Source of the DNA: Shewanella japonica
GTDB taxonomy: Bacteria > Pseudomonadota > Gammaproteobacteria > Enterobacterales > Shewanellaceae
Direction of reading: 5' to 3'
Length of the DNA stretch: 64,000 nucleotides
NCBI RefSeq assembly: GCF_002075795.1
Contig: NZ_CP020472.1
Coordinates: 4,024,501-4,088,500, forward strand
A program made the translations under genes and the position numbers. Positions 1-9,025 of the stretch are shown here, piece by piece (positions within the stretch are counted from its first letter, which is position 1; each line of letters begins with the position of its first letter). Below the pieces are notes generated by a model. That model was not told where the DNA came from. It made no database searches and saw only the letters and a program-made list of their open reading frames with translations.

Positions 1-1
1 C

Positions 2-361
2 GGAATCGATAAACCTTTTGCTTACTCAACCGGGCAAATGGAAATTATTAATCCAGGAAATGCAGCCGTCGCCACCTCGGGTGATTACCGTAAGTACTTC
101 GAAAAAAACGGCCACCACTTCTCTCATTTAATTGATCCACGCTCAGGTAGACCCGTTGCTCACACTGTGGTTTCAGCCACAGTAATTGAAAAATATTCTA
201 TGACAGCAGATGCATTAGCAACAGCATTTATGGTGCTCTCTGTCGAAGAATCATTGGCTATCGCCAATGAACACCAAATCCCAATCATGATCATTGAGGA
301 TAAGTTTGGCAAGTTGATTACTCACCATTCTGAGAGCTTTAAAAAATATATAAAAGAATAG
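2..361 (+). CDS. ApbE-family FAD:protein FMN transferase, C-terminal part (5' end outside window)
   Basis: The reading frame is open from base 2 and enters the window already coding (GIDKPFAYSTGQM...), so this is the 3' part of a longer gene; the ATG at 38 is internal. The visible 119 residues match the C-terminal part of ApbE proteins, with an ATSGDYRKYF segment, the FSHLIDPRSGRPV block and the TADALATAF block that holds a metal-binding Asp. ApbE enzymes act in the periplasm and move FMN from FAD onto a Thr in flavoproteins such as NqrB and NqrC. The nqr operon lies about 1.7 kb away in convergent orientation, so NQR is a plausible but unproven substrate. The next gene starts 28 bp downstream on the same strand and may be co-transcribed. 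Family call is firm; the substrate is inference. Confidence 0.85.
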   Translation, partial: GIDKPFAYSTGQMEIINPGNAAVATSGDYRKYFEKNGHHFSHLIDPRSGRPVAHTVVSATVIEKYSMTADALATAFMVLSVEESLAIANEHQIPIMIIEDKFGKLITHHSESFKKYIKE

Positions 362-389
362 TTATCAAACTATTAATAGGGGAAAAACG

Positions 390-1580
390 ATGAAAAAAAC
401 TTTTAAATTAAGCGTTCTTTGTATCGCTATGCTTGGCCTAACTGCGTGTAGTGATGATGACACTGATACGTCAGGTCTTGAAAATCAAATTGAGCAATTA
501 GAAGCTCAAAACGCTGAGCTAAATACTAAAAATACAGAACTAACAGCAGCAAATGATTCTTTAGTAGAAGACAATGCTAATTTAGTGACTAAAGCGGATG
601 AATTACAAACTAAGGCCGTTGGTTATATTTCTACTTTTGCACACCAATGTGCTGAAGAAGGTGTTAACTTTGATTATATCGACCCAAATGCACCTGCGGA
701 TGAAGAGCCACTTGTAGCGGCATTCGCTTCTGCAATGGCATCTGATGACTGTATGAGCTGCCATAACTATGAAGGTAGCGACCCTGCTAATGTTCCACAT
801 GGCGATTACGGTACTTGTAGTAACTGTCATGATAGCCCACATGAAGAAACTCCGCCGGTAGATCCAGGAGATCCACAAGATCCAACGTTCCCACAACCTG
901 AGCCAGATGACACATTAGTCGATGGTAAAACAGGTGCATCAGGTTCGTTCTACTACGGCACTGGCTCATTCTTAAATGCCGATTACCTAGCTCAACGCTT
1001 AAATGGCAGCATTTACAACTACGAGTGGAAAGAAGTGTCAGATGGTAGCGGCGCTAAAACACTAAAAACAGCTTGTGGCCTTCAAAACCGTGAATACATG
1101 GCAGACATGTTCCCGAACGATGGTAAAGAATACCAATTAAGCGCAATTAAGAACCAAATGGGCGCTAAATTAGTCACTACAGTAAACAAGTTTACTGATG
1201 ATGAAACAGCTGAAATGGTAGAGACACCAAACGTGGCGATTTTCGGCTATGGTATGAAGCTTGAAGACGACGGAAACTATTATGTTTCAATGAGTATCGG
1301 TAAAAACAATACTTGTTATAACGCTGTCACTGAAGGTGAAACTCGTTTAGCTTACTATGAATACTCTCCGATGCTTTCTGCCAAATTTGAGCGCAACATG
1401 GGTGCACGTATCTTAGGTACGATTGATTACGAGCGTACTGCACTTAAAGGCTTTGATTGGGTCACTGAAGTTCCTGGTCTAGGTGCTGGCGAAGACTTTA
1501 CTCCATCAGATGTTGATTGGACAAAAGTAGGTGCATGTTCACTGGTTATTAAAGTTGATGGCATTATTCCACTAGGTTAA
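390..1580 (+). CDS. Diheme c-type cytochrome lipoprotein with N-terminal coiled coil
   Basis: A 396-residue protein. The N-terminus is a lipoprotein signal ending in LTAC (Cys20). An acidic stretch is followed by a heptad-like coiled coil at about residues 29-75, rich in Glu, Asn and Leu. Two c-type heme motifs, CMSCH (121-125) and CSNCH (143-147), come next, then a Pro-rich linker (155-174). A C-terminal domain of about 215 residues follows that I do not recognise; it has several further Cys. The protein should be lipid-anchored and periplasmic or at the outer membrane, carrying two covalent hemes. It starts 28 bp after apbE, so an apbE-cytochrome operon is likely. The role in electron transfer is inferred from the heme sites; donor and acceptor are unknown. 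Confidence 0.75.
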   Translation: MKKTFKLSVLCIAMLGLTACSDDDTDTSGLENQIEQLEAQNAELNTKNTELTAANDSLVEDNANLVTKADELQTKAVGYISTFAHQCAEEGVNFDYIDPNAPADEEPLVAAFASAMASDDCMSCHNYEGSDPANVPHGDYGTCSNCHDSPHEETPPVDPGDPQDPTFPQPEPDDTLVDGKTGASGSFYYGTGSFLNADYLAQRLNGSIYNYEWKEVSDGSGAKTLKTACGLQNREYMADMFPNDGKEYQLSAIKNQMGAKLVTTVNKFTDDETAEMVETPNVAIFGYGMKLEDDGNYYVSMSIGKNNTCYNAVTEGETRLAYYEYSPMLSAKFERNMGARILGTIDYERTALKGFDWVTEVPGLGAGEDFTPSDVDWTKVGACSLVIKVDGIIPLG

Positions 1581-1620
1581 TAACCCAAAGTAATACGATT
1601 ACAATATATATCGTTACTGT

Positions 1621-1654
1621 AAGCGCTTCTGCCACTCCTCAGAAGCGCTTTTTT
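1621..1654 (+). terminator. Rho-independent terminator after the cytochrome gene
   Basis: A perfect 11-bp stem (AAGCGCTTCTG at 1621-1631 with CAGAAGCGCTT at 1640-1650) with an 8-nt loop, followed by a T run. It lies 40 bp after the stop codon of the diheme lipoprotein gene. Confidence 0.85.
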
Positions 1655-1810
1655 ATGTGTACAAGTACGTGCTGAGCTTTTACCAACCACACTTTGTAGC
1701 CTCTTCACAGCGTCCTTAATTATTCACTCCCTGATACGCTATTAAATAGCATGTTGTTAAAAGCCATTTTGTAGTGGCTTTCAAACCGACAATTGAATCA
1801 ACAGATCTAT

Positions 1811-1983
1811 GCCAGAAACTCACGCAAGAGACTCATGCAAAAAAGTCATGCGAGAAACTCACGTAAAAACCTCATTCAAGAGACTCAACCGAAGTGCTAT
1901 ATCGAGGAACTACATTAAAAAGCTGTATTGAAGAACTTAAATGGAAGGCTTAAGTGAAAGGCTTAAATAAGAAGCTTAAGCAA
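1811..1983. repeat. Degenerate tandem repeat of roughly 13-15 nt units in the 1581-2089 intergenic region
   Basis: The gene-free stretch 1581-2089 contains about a dozen imperfect units. They read like GAAACTCACGCAA, GAGACTCATGCAA and GAAACTCACGTAA, and drift into AGAACTTAAATGG and AAGCTTAAGC. Unit length varies between about 13 and 15 nt. No ORF with a credible start covers it. It lies between two convergent transcription units, and no function is evident. Confidence 0.5.
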
Positions 1984-2036
1984 ATCCGATGTTACCCATT
2001 AGACATAATTATCACATTCAGCCAAGTATGAGACAT

Positions 2037-2066
2037 AAAAAAGCTGAAACCTCAGTTTCAGCTTTT
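2037..2066 (-). terminator. Rho-independent terminator of the nqr operon
   Basis: A 12-bp stem (AAAAGCTGAAAC at 2039-2050 with GTTTCAGCTTTT at 2055-2066) and a CTCA loop, 24 bp beyond the nqrF stop. An A run on the left gives a T tract on the minus strand, and the structure may also stop plus-strand transcripts. Confidence 0.85.
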
Positions 2067-2089
2067 GATTTTACTTTGTAACTTAATGG

Positions 2090-3307
2090 TTAATCACCAA
2101 AGTCATCAAGTAGAATATTTTCTTCTTCAACACCTAAACTTTCTAGCATGTTAATGACAGAAGAGTTCATGATTGGAGGGCCACACATATAGAATTCACA
2201 ATCTTCTGGGGCTTTGTGGTCTTTAAGGTAATTCTCAAGCAGCACCGTATGAATAAAGCCTGTGTAACCTTGCCAATTATCTTCCGGTAAAGGATCTGAC
2301 AGTGCGACATGCCATTCAAAGTTATCATTTTCAGCTGCTAATGTATCAAAATCATCTTGATAGAAAATTTCTCTTGCAGAACGTGCACCATACCAGAATG
2401 ACATCTTACGTTTGGTCTGCTTACTTTTAAGCTGATCAAAGATATGTGAACGCATGGGTGCCATACCAGCACCACCACCAATAAACACCATTTCAGCATC
2501 GGTCTCTTTAACAAAAAACTCACCAAATGGTCCTGAAATCGTGACTTTATCACCCGCTTTCAAATTAAAAATATACGAAGACATTTGCCCAGGTGGTAAA
2601 TCATTTGTTGGCGGAGTAGCAATACGTACGTTCAACATAATGGTTCCCTTTTCATCAGGGTAGTTGGCCATTGAATACGCACGTAAAACATCTTCATCGA
2701 CTTTTGATACTAAGCTAAATAGATCAAAACGCTCCCAGTCATCTCGATATTGATCAGGTATATCGAAATCAGCATATTTCACTTCGTGAGCTGGTGCTTC
2801 AATTTGAATGTAGCCTCCAGCTTTAAAGTGAACCTCTTCACCTTCAGGTACCTTTAACAGTAACTCTTTAATAAAGGTGGCTTGGTTATTGTTTGAGACG
2901 ACTTCACATTGCCACTTTTTAACACCAAATATCTCTTCGTCTACTTCTAGTTCCATGTCAGTTCGCACAGCAACCTGACAAGCTAAACGACAACCTTCTT
3001 TAGCTTCTTTTTTAGTTATGTGGTCAAGTTCAGTAGCCAGAATATCTCCGCCACCAGACTTAACTGTCACACGACATTGGCCACATGTGCCACCACCGCC
3101 GCATGCAGACGGAATAAAAATATTCTGTCCAGCAAGGGCGCCTAACAATTTGTCACCAGCTGGAGTGCGAACACTCTTATCAGCCTCACCATTAATCCCA
3201 ATGGTGACATCGCCAGTGTTAACTAACTTACTTTTGGCGAATAAAATTACCATTACCAGCAAACTTACCACGATGGTAAACATGCCTATGCCGATTGCCA
3301 TTTCCAT
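2090..3307 (-). CDS. nqrF: Na+-translocating NADH:quinone reductase subunit F
   Basis: NADH-oxidising entry subunit of Na+-NQR, 405 residues, inner membrane. In order: one N-terminal membrane helix (about 3-24); a 2Fe-2S ferredoxin domain with Cys69, Cys75, Cys78 and Cys110; an FAD domain with the RAYS motif (209-212); and an NADH domain with [12 protein letters not shown] from about 277, ending in the conserved DDFGD-type tail. Electrons pass from NADH to FAD, then to the 2Fe-2S centre and on to the flavins of the other subunits. It is the last gene of nqrABCDEF, 76 bp after nqrE, and is followed by a terminator. Length matches the family. Confidence 0.97.
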   Translation of the reverse strand: MEMAIGIGMFTIVVSLLVMVILFAKSKLVNTGDVTIGINGEADKSVRTPAGDKLLGALAGQNIFIPSACGGGGTCGQCRVTVKSGGGDILATELDHITKKEAKEGCRLACQVAVRTDMELEVDEEIFGVKKWQCEVVSNNNQATFIKELLLKVPEGEEVHFKAGGYIQIEAPAHEVKYADFDIPDQYRDDWERFDLFSLVSKVDEDVLRAYSMANYPDEKGTIMLNVRIATPPTNDLPPGQMSSYIFNLKAGDKVTISGPFGEFFVKETDAEMVFIGGGAGMAPMRSHIFDQLKSKQTKRKMSFWYGARSAREIFYQDDFDTLAAENDNFEWHVALSDPLPEDNWQGYTGFIHTVLLENYLKDHKAPEDCEFYMCGPPIMNSSVINMLESLGVEEENILLDDFGD

Positions 3308-3383
3308 TAAATGTACCTTCTCAACAATGTGTCATTACTCAGAGAATTCGAGTTCACTTTTGTCACTATCTTTTTTGCCAGCA

Positions 3384-3992
3384 TTACAGCGTGATACCAG
3401 CAAATGACATAAACCCTAGCGCCATTAATCCAGTGGTAATAAAGGTAATACCGATACCTTGTAAGCCAAGTGGAATCGCATGGAATTTCATCCGCTCACG
3501 TAAGCCCGCTAACAAGATAATCGCCATTGCCCAGCCCACAGCACTACCACCAGCAAAGACCATAGATTCAACTAAGTTGTAATCGCGGTTCGCCATAAAA
3601 ATTACCCCAGCAAAAATGGCACAGTTTACTGTTAAAAGTGGTAAGAAAATCCCCAGAGACTGGTACAAGGTGGGAATATAGCGCTCTAAAAACATTTCCA
3701 AAATTTGTACTAACGCTGCAATAACCCCAATAAAGGTAATCAACTGTAAGTAACTAAGGTTTAACTCAGGAAAGCCAGCCCAAGCTAATGCACCTGGCGC
3801 AAGTACGTTAACGTATATGACCTGGTTTAACGGCACAGCCAGCATCATCACCACGATAACGGCAATCCCTAAACCGAAAGAAGTCGACACTTTCTTAGAT
3901 ACAGCAAGAAACGTACACATACCTAAGAAAAAAGACAGCGCCATATTGTCGATAAACGCAGCTTGAATAAATAAATTAATATAATGTTCCAT
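3384..3992 (-). CDS. nqrE: Na+-NQR subunit E
   Basis: Hydrophobic inner-membrane subunit of Na+-NQR, 202 residues and about six membrane segments. It contains the family signature [20 protein letters not shown] near the N-terminus, whose Cys helps ligate the intramembrane iron centre formed with NqrD. Two in-frame ATGs exist. The upstream one (3998) shares a base with the nqrD stop but sits only 2 nt from the AGAGAGGG ribosome-binding sequence. The ATG at 3992 (MEHYINLF) has an 8-nt spacing and matches the usual start of NqrE, so it was chosen. Tightly coupled to nqrD. Confidence 0.95.
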   Translation of the reverse strand: MEHYINLFIQAAFIDNMALSFFLGMCTFLAVSKKVSTSFGLGIAVIVVMMLAVPLNQVIYVNVLAPGALAWAGFPELNLSYLQLITFIGVIAALVQILEMFLERYIPTLYQSLGIFLPLLTVNCAIFAGVIFMANRDYNLVESMVFAGGSAVGWAMAIILLAGLRERMKFHAIPLGLQGIGITFITTGLMALGFMSFAGITL

Positions 3993-3997
3993 TGCCA

Positions 3998-4618
3998 TTA
4001 CCCTCTCTTACGCTGCACAACATTGATGGCCCAAATCATCACGCCGATCAAAAAGAATGCGCTAGGCGGTAAGGTGAACATTTCATTTGCCAAATACCAA
4101 CCACCGTTTTCAATGGTGGTAAATATTTCATGACCAAATAAGGTCCCACGCCCCAACAGTTCACGAACAAATGCGACACCCAGTAAGATAACGCCATATC
4201 CCATAGCATTACCGAGGGCATCAACCAAGGCGAGATGCGGTGGGTACTTCATCGCAAATGCTTCAGCACGTCCCATGATGATACAGTTAGTGATAATCAA
4301 GCTGACAAAAACAGATAACTGCTTAGACAACTCGTATGCCACATCTTGAAGTACCATGTCGACAATGATGACCAAAGAAGCAATCACAGTCATCTGCGCA
4401 ATGATCCGCACACTGTTTGGGATAAAGTTGCGAATGGTCGAAATGATTAAGTTAGATGACACCAGTACAAATGTCACCGCAAGCGTCATCACTAATGCCG
4501 TTTGCATAGAGTTACTGACAGCTAGAGCAGAACAGACACCCAATACTTGCATCGCAACAGGGTTATTAGCAAAAATAGGCGATGTTAATATCTGCTTAGT
4601 AGAAATAGCACTACTCAT
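3998..4618 (-). CDS. nqrD: Na+-NQR subunit D
   Basis: Inner-membrane subunit of Na+-NQR, 206 residues and about six helices, homologous to NqrE (both are RnfA/RnfE-like). The [13 protein letters not shown] segment in the middle carries the Cys that, with NqrE, holds the membrane iron centre. The start overlaps the nqrC stop by 4 bp and the stop directly abuts nqrE, as expected for translational coupling in the nqr operon. Length is usual for the family. Confidence 0.96.
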   Translation of the reverse strand: MSSAISTKQILTSPIFANNPVAMQVLGVCSALAVSNSMQTALVMTLAVTFVLVSSNLIISTIRNFIPNSVRIIAQMTVIASLVIIVDMVLQDVAYELSKQLSVFVSLIITNCIIMGRAEAFAMKYPPHLALVDALGNAMGYGVILLGVAFVRELLGRGTLFGHEIFTTIENGGWYLANEMFTLPPSAFFLIGVMIWAINVVQRKRG

Positions 4619-5388
4619 GACTTAGCCTCCGCTTGAGCAAACTGCTTAAGAAAGGTTTGGAAACCTTCTACTCCAAACCAAAACTCAACCGCGCGCTGAA
4701 TACCGACACCAGTTCGAGTCGCTCCACTCACGCCATCAACCCCATGAATGTCACCTTCTTTAGCGCCACCTTTGACGACCTTGATAGCAATCTTGCCTTG
4801 TTTATCAAATAGCTGTTTGCCTTTCCATAAGTCAGTCCATTGTGGATCGGTAACAAAGTCAGCAATACCAGGTGTTTCACCATGTTCGTAGAAAATGATA
4901 TTTTCAACCGTATTCAAATCAGGCTTGACTGCTAAATAGCCATAAATCATCGACCATAAACCTTTGCCATATATAGGCATAACGACGCTCGATAAGCTGC
5001 CTGATTCATCTCGAACTTCAAAAATTCGGATGTTATCCGCACGAGTCTTAATCTTGGCGGTATCTTTTTTAGGCTTAGATGAACTATCAGGATTGATTGC
5101 CGCCATGCGGTCATCGAAATCAAGTAGGTTTTCTTGTGCGACATATTCACCAGAATCCAGATTCACCATCTTTGGTGTCACTCGCTCGGCAAAGAGTTCG
5201 CGAAAATCGCCATTACTGATATCAACATTGGCTGCGCGCAACACAAATTGCTGTATTTCATCTCGTTTTTTGGCCAACTTACGTTCTTTGAGAATTTCAG
5301 CGGTCCCGGTAATCATAAACGAACACACTAAACTCAAACTGATGATAAATATCATCGTGCCTGCGACAGTATCTTTCTTAAAGGCCAT
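4615..5388 (-). CDS. nqrC: Na+-NQR subunit C (covalent-FMN subunit)
   Basis: A 257-residue subunit with one N-terminal membrane helix (about 10-31) and a large periplasmic FMN-binding domain. The covalent FMN site is visible as [10 protein letters not shown], with Thr224 as the attachment residue, matching the Dxx(S/T)GAT signature recognised by ApbE. It overlaps nqrB by 11 bp and nqrD by 4 bp, so the operon is compact. It transfers electrons between NqrF or the membrane iron centre and NqrB. Confidence 0.96.
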   Translation of the reverse strand: MAFKKDTVAGTMIFIISLSLVCSFMITGTAEILKERKLAKKRDEIQQFVLRAANVDISNGDFRELFAERVTPKMVNLDSGEYVAQENLLDFDDRMAAINPDSSSKPKKDTAKIKTRADNIRIFEVRDESGSLSSVVMPIYGKGLWSMIYGYLAVKPDLNTVENIIFYEHGETPGIADFVTDPQWTDLWKGKQLFDKQGKIAIKVVKGGAKEGDIHGVDGVSGATRTGVGIQRAVEFWFGVEGFQTFLKQFAQAEAKS

Positions 5389-6595
5389 GACGTTTTAGTC
5401 TCCGTTTAATGTTGGCTTGAGCCACCAGATAATCGAATAGCGGTGCCCATAAATTCGCAAACAAAATCGCTAACATAATGCCTTCAGGAAGTTTTACGTT
5501 TAGTACTCGTATCAGCACAGTCATAAAACCAATTAATGCGCCGTAGGCATATTTGGCATTGCGCGTGTATGAAGCGGTCACAGGGTCCGTTGCCATAAAC
5601 ATCATCCCTAAGGCAAAGCCACCTGTCACAAGGTGCCATGTCCACGGCATTGCAGCGATAGAGTTTTTGCTAGGGCCAACAAGATTGAATAAAATCGCCG
5701 TGGCAATCATACCTAACAACACACCAGCGACCACTCGCCAATCAGCAACACGAGTCAGTAATAACACGCCACCACCAATCAAAATGGCTAAGGTGCTTGT
5801 TTCCCCAATCGAACCAGGAGTAAAGCCTAAAAAGGCATCCATCCATTTAGGATCTGACAGAGCACCTAACCAACTGACATCAGCGTAAAGGTTAGCGCGA
5901 CTCGCTGCAGCTTCGGTTAATGTGGTAGCGCCAGCGAAGCCGTCTACCGCAACAAACTGACTAATTGCAGCCACTTGTGTCGGATATGCAAAATAAATAA
6001 AGGCGTAACCCGCTAAGGCAGGATTTAAGAAGTTATACCCCATGCCGCCAAACATCTCTTTCGCGACAATCACCCCAAAACACACGCCAATAGCAATAAT
6101 CCACAACGGTGTTGAGACTGGCACAATAATCGAGAACAACAAGGCTGTGATGAAAAAGCCTTCGTGAAGTTCTTGCTTACGCATTTTGGCAAAAATCACT
6201 TCCCAAAATAAGCAAATGATTAATGTGGCGAGATAAATTGGTACATAGTAGCTGGCACCATAAGCAAACAAACTCAGTAAGCCTGATTCACTTGTCAGTT
6301 CTCCAAAAACCGCATTAAAAATAACTAATTGCCAACTATCAGGTTGAGTAGCACCTGCTGCTATGGCGATTTGAGCTTGAAGCCCTAAGTTGTACATGCC
6401 AAAAAGCAGCACAGGCAGTAAACACATACCCACAATGTGCATAGTACGTTTGACGTCAATAGCATCACGTACATGTACTTTACCCTTAGTGCTTCGGCCA
6501 CGTGCAATCCATAAAGAGCGCAAATAGCTTTTCATCGAGTGCCCGTGAGCGTAATACTGCTCTTGCTTACCCGGTTTATTTTGTTGCTGACCCAT
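5378..6595 (-). CDS. nqrB: Na+-NQR subunit B (covalent-FMN membrane subunit)
   Basis: Large membrane subunit of 405 residues, thought to contain the Na+ path and the quinone-side riboflavin site. The covalent FMN motif reads DGFAGAT (218-224), with Thr224 the attachment residue; the usual Ser/Thr at position 4 of the signature is Ala here. Many membrane helices are visible. The open frame extends to 6625, but the ATG at 6595 overlaps the nqrA stop as TAATG and follows a good GAGGGAAGG ribosome-binding sequence, so it was preferred. The first 45 residues are polar ([10 protein letters not shown]...). Confidence 0.95.
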   Translation of the reverse strand: MGQQQNKPGKQEQYYAHGHSMKSYLRSLWIARGRSTKGKVHVRDAIDVKRTMHIVGMCLLPVLLFGMYNLGLQAQIAIAAGATQPDSWQLVIFNAVFGELTSESGLLSLFAYGASYYVPIYLATLIICLFWEVIFAKMRKQELHEGFFITALLFSIIVPVSTPLWIIAIGVCFGVIVAKEMFGGMGYNFLNPALAGYAFIYFAYPTQVAAISQFVAVDGFAGATTLTEAAASRANLYADVSWLGALSDPKWMDAFLGFTPGSIGETSTLAILIGGGVLLLTRVADWRVVAGVLLGMIATAILFNLVGPSKNSIAAMPWTWHLVTGGFALGMMFMATDPVTASYTRNAKYAYGALIGFMTVLIRVLNVKLPEGIMLAILFANLWAPLFDYLVAQANIKRRLKRHGL

Positions 6596-7956
6596 TAACC
6601 TTCCCTCTCGATAATATCCAAGCAAGCACGTAACTCTTTACCGAAGTCATACTTTCCGGGACAAACAAAAGTGCATAACGCTAAGTCTTCTTCGTCTAAT
6701 TCTAATGCGCCTAATAGCTGAGCTTCATCAGTATCACGAACCACTAAATCTCTGACGAGTAAGGTAGGTAAAATATCCAAAGGCATCACACGTGCTAATT
6801 GGCCAAACGCCATCATTGCCCGTGGTGAGCCCCCCGCATGAGTGGTGAAATCGAATAGCTTTTTCGTGCGGCTAAAACCCGACATCATAATGCCAGTAAG
6901 GGAGAACTTTTCTTTATTGCGTCTCACCCACGGCAAAAGCTCATGGCGAGCATTTTCAGTTAACACGCTAACTTGGGTGTGATAACGACCTAAGTAGTTA
7001 TAAACCCCTACAGCAGTATGACCTGAGAGCACAGATCCCGACACGACTCGAGACTGAATATCTTTGATTTCTTTCTCTACCATTTCACCTAAATCGGCAC
7101 CAAGCTGGGTACGAATCAATCGTGGGTTTAACACATTGGGGCCCGCTAACGCGACAACACGCTCGTTGAATAACTCACCAGTTTGAAATAGCTTGCCAAA
7201 AGCAATGACATCTTGGTAACCAATATGCCAAACCACATTTTCAATGTTTACAGGATGAAGAAAATGAATATGCGTGCCAACAAGACCTGCAGGATGTACC
7301 CCACCAAACTGGTGTGAATCTACTTGCTGAGCATCACTGCCGGGTAAACTCGCGCCTTCATCATGACAGAGCATGACTTTGCCATCAGTTAACCGAGACA
7401 GTACTTGTAAGCCTTGACTGAATGCTGCCTCATGCTCTGCAATCACAATGCGAGGATCCGCCGCTAACGGATTGGTATCCATCGCAGTGACAAAAATTGC
7501 ACTCGGAGTTGCATCAAGGGCAGGAATACGTGAAAAAGGACGGGTGCGAAGTGCAGTCCACAAACCGCTATTGACGAGATTACTCTTTACCTTATCCCGA
7601 GATAAAGCCAGCACATCATCAGCAATGTCAAAACTCACCGACTCGTCGCCTTCACAGCGAATAACAACAGATAATAATACGCGTTTTTCACCGCGATTAA
7701 TGCTGATGACTTCACCACTTGCTGGTGCTGTGAATTTTACTCCTGGTGTTTTTTTGTCTTCAAAAAGTACCTGGCCTTTTTTGACCATATCCCCTTCTTC
7801 AACCAGCATAGTCGGTTTTAAACCAACGTACTCTTCACCAAGAATTGCTACTCTCGACGTCGCTTTTATTGATTCGATGACTTGTTGCGGTTCCCCCGCG
7901 ATAGGCACATCAAGGCCTCGTTTAATTGTTATAACCTGATTTGAGGATCCAGCCAT
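6595..7956 (-). CDS. nqrA: Na+-NQR subunit A
   Basis: Peripheral cytoplasmic subunit of Na+-NQR and first gene of the operon, 453 residues. The N-terminal [15 protein letters not shown] block is the family signature. A biotinyl/lipoyl-like fold follows, with a [25 protein letters not shown] segment. It has no membrane helix, in keeping with the soluble NqrA, which takes part in ubiquinone binding. An AAGG sequence lies 9 nt before the ATG. The promoter should lie in 7957-8377. Confidence 0.97.
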   Translation of the reverse strand: MAGSSNQVITIKRGLDVPIAGEPQQVIESIKATSRVAILGEEYVGLKPTMLVEEGDMVKKGQVLFEDKKTPGVKFTAPASGEVISINRGEKRVLLSVVIRCEGDESVSFDIADDVLALSRDKVKSNLVNSGLWTALRTRPFSRIPALDATPSAIFVTAMDTNPLAADPRIVIAEHEAAFSQGLQVLSRLTDGKVMLCHDEGASLPGSDAQQVDSHQFGGVHPAGLVGTHIHFLHPVNIENVVWHIGYQDVIAFGKLFQTGELFNERVVALAGPNVLNPRLIRTQLGADLGEMVEKEIKDIQSRVVSGSVLSGHTAVGVYNYLGRYHTQVSVLTENARHELLPWVRRNKEKFSLTGIMMSGFSRTKKLFDFTTHAGGSPRAMMAFGQLARVMPLDILPTLLVRDLVVRDTDEAQLLGALELDEEDLALCTFVCPGKYDFGKELRACLDIIEREG

Positions 7957-8377
7957 TACTTGTAACCTTTAAAATTCAGATACCACATATTAAATAAATT
8001 TGTGAGCTAAATCCGCTATTGAAGTCACACCTTTTAAATATAATGTGAAATAAATGTACGACAAAAAACGAATTTGAGCTAAAACTTTGAACTGAGTCCG
8101 AGATAAAATTTCAATTATGAAACTAAAAAACGGCCCTATAAGCACAAAAACTCACCAAGCGCTGTTGATGTAGCACAACATACTACCAAACAACATAGAC
8201 CTAGATCACAGTAAACTCAACAATATCTGTATGACAATGAAATGAAATTTCTTGGAGGATGTTAACGTTCTTCTTGATGAAAAACGCAAATGTTAACATT
8301 GAAGACTAAAAATAGTCTAAAAGTAAAACACGGCACAAGCAAAGCACTTATACCGTGTCAAAAATAGTGAGGAATGG
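7957..8377. promoter_or_regulatory. nqr upstream region with two related palindromes
   Basis: A 421-bp gene-free stretch between the nqrA start and the cysC stop. It should hold the nqr promoter and the 3' end of the cys transcript. Two related near-palindromes, GATGTTAACGTT (8258-8269) and AATGTTAACATT (8289-8300, perfect), are 31 bp apart, about three helical turns. A small hairpin AGACTA/TAGTCT (8303-8318) and a weak ACACGG/CCGTGT hairpin (8328-8358) follow, but neither has a convincing T tract. No cognate regulator is identified. Confidence 0.4.
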
Positions 8378-8995
8378 TTAAGCTAGTGCAGAAAGCTGCT
8401 TCCCATCGATCACTTGAATGGCGCTTAAGTAATCCAGCAAGGTATTTACTTGAGTGGTTAAATCACCTTTACTGGTATCAATGGTCAATTCAGCTGCAAG
8501 GGGCTGCTCATAAGGCGAAGATATGCCAGTAAAATTCGCTATTTCTCCACTTCTTGCTTTGGCATAAAGCCCTTTAGGATCGCGAGCTTCACAGACACTC
8601 AAAGGCGTTGATACATGAATTTCAATGAACTTCCCCTCAGGAAATAATGCTCTCACGCGTTCTCTTTCTGCCAAAGTCGGTGAAATAAAAGCTGATAGCA
8701 CCACTAAACCAGCATCAACCATTAACTTAGCAACTTCACCGACACGACGTAGATTTTCGTCTCGGTCTTCCAAGCTAAAGCCTAAATCTTTACATAAACC
8801 ATGACGAACATTGTCACCATCAAGTAGATAGGTATGGAAGCCTGACTCAAATAAAGCTCGTTCAAGTGCTCCCGCTAACGTTGACTTACCTGAACCTGAA
8901 AGCCCTGTAAACCAAAGCAACACTGGACTTTGACCTTTCTGGTCACCTCTGGCGGCTTGGTCAATTACATGTTGATGCCATACTATGTCTGTCAT
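8378..8995 (-). CDS. cysC: Adenylylsulfate (APS) kinase
   Basis: A 205-residue cytoplasmic kinase that phosphorylates APS with ATP to give PAPS. The P-loop GLSGSGKST (31-39), the [16 protein letters not shown] block and the SAFISP segment are typical of CysC. It is the last gene of the minus-strand unit cobA-cysD-cysN-permease-cysC, 30 bp after the permease stop. Length is normal. In this pathway its product is the substrate of CysH, encoded 9 kb away. Confidence 0.96.
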   Translation of the reverse strand: MTDIVWHQHVIDQAARGDQKGQSPVLLWFTGLSGSGKSTLAGALERALFESGFHTYLLDGDNVRHGLCKDLGFSLEDRDENLRRVGEVAKLMVDAGLVVLSAFISPTLAERERVRALFPEGKFIEIHVSTPLSVCEARDPKGLYAKARSGEIANFTGISSPYEQPLAAELTIDTSKGDLTTQVNTLLDYLSAIQVIDGKQLSALA

Positions 8996-9025
8996 AAAGA
9001 CTCCAAATTCAGCCTAATTTGCTGA

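Noticed and set aside
1811..1983. CRISPR-like array
   Set aside because: Units are only 13-15 nt, drift continuously and have no unique spacers; no cas genes are present.
3018..3407. 129-codon plus-strand ORF opposite nqrF
   Set aside because: It is antisense to a firmly identified nqrF, lacks domain features and is Pro/Ser-rich as expected of a shadow frame.
8259..8309. Possible 16-codon leader peptide (MLTFFLMKNANVNIED)
   Set aside because: The GGAGG abuts the ATG with no spacing, and no plus-strand gene follows; the frame arises from the GTTAAC palindromes.
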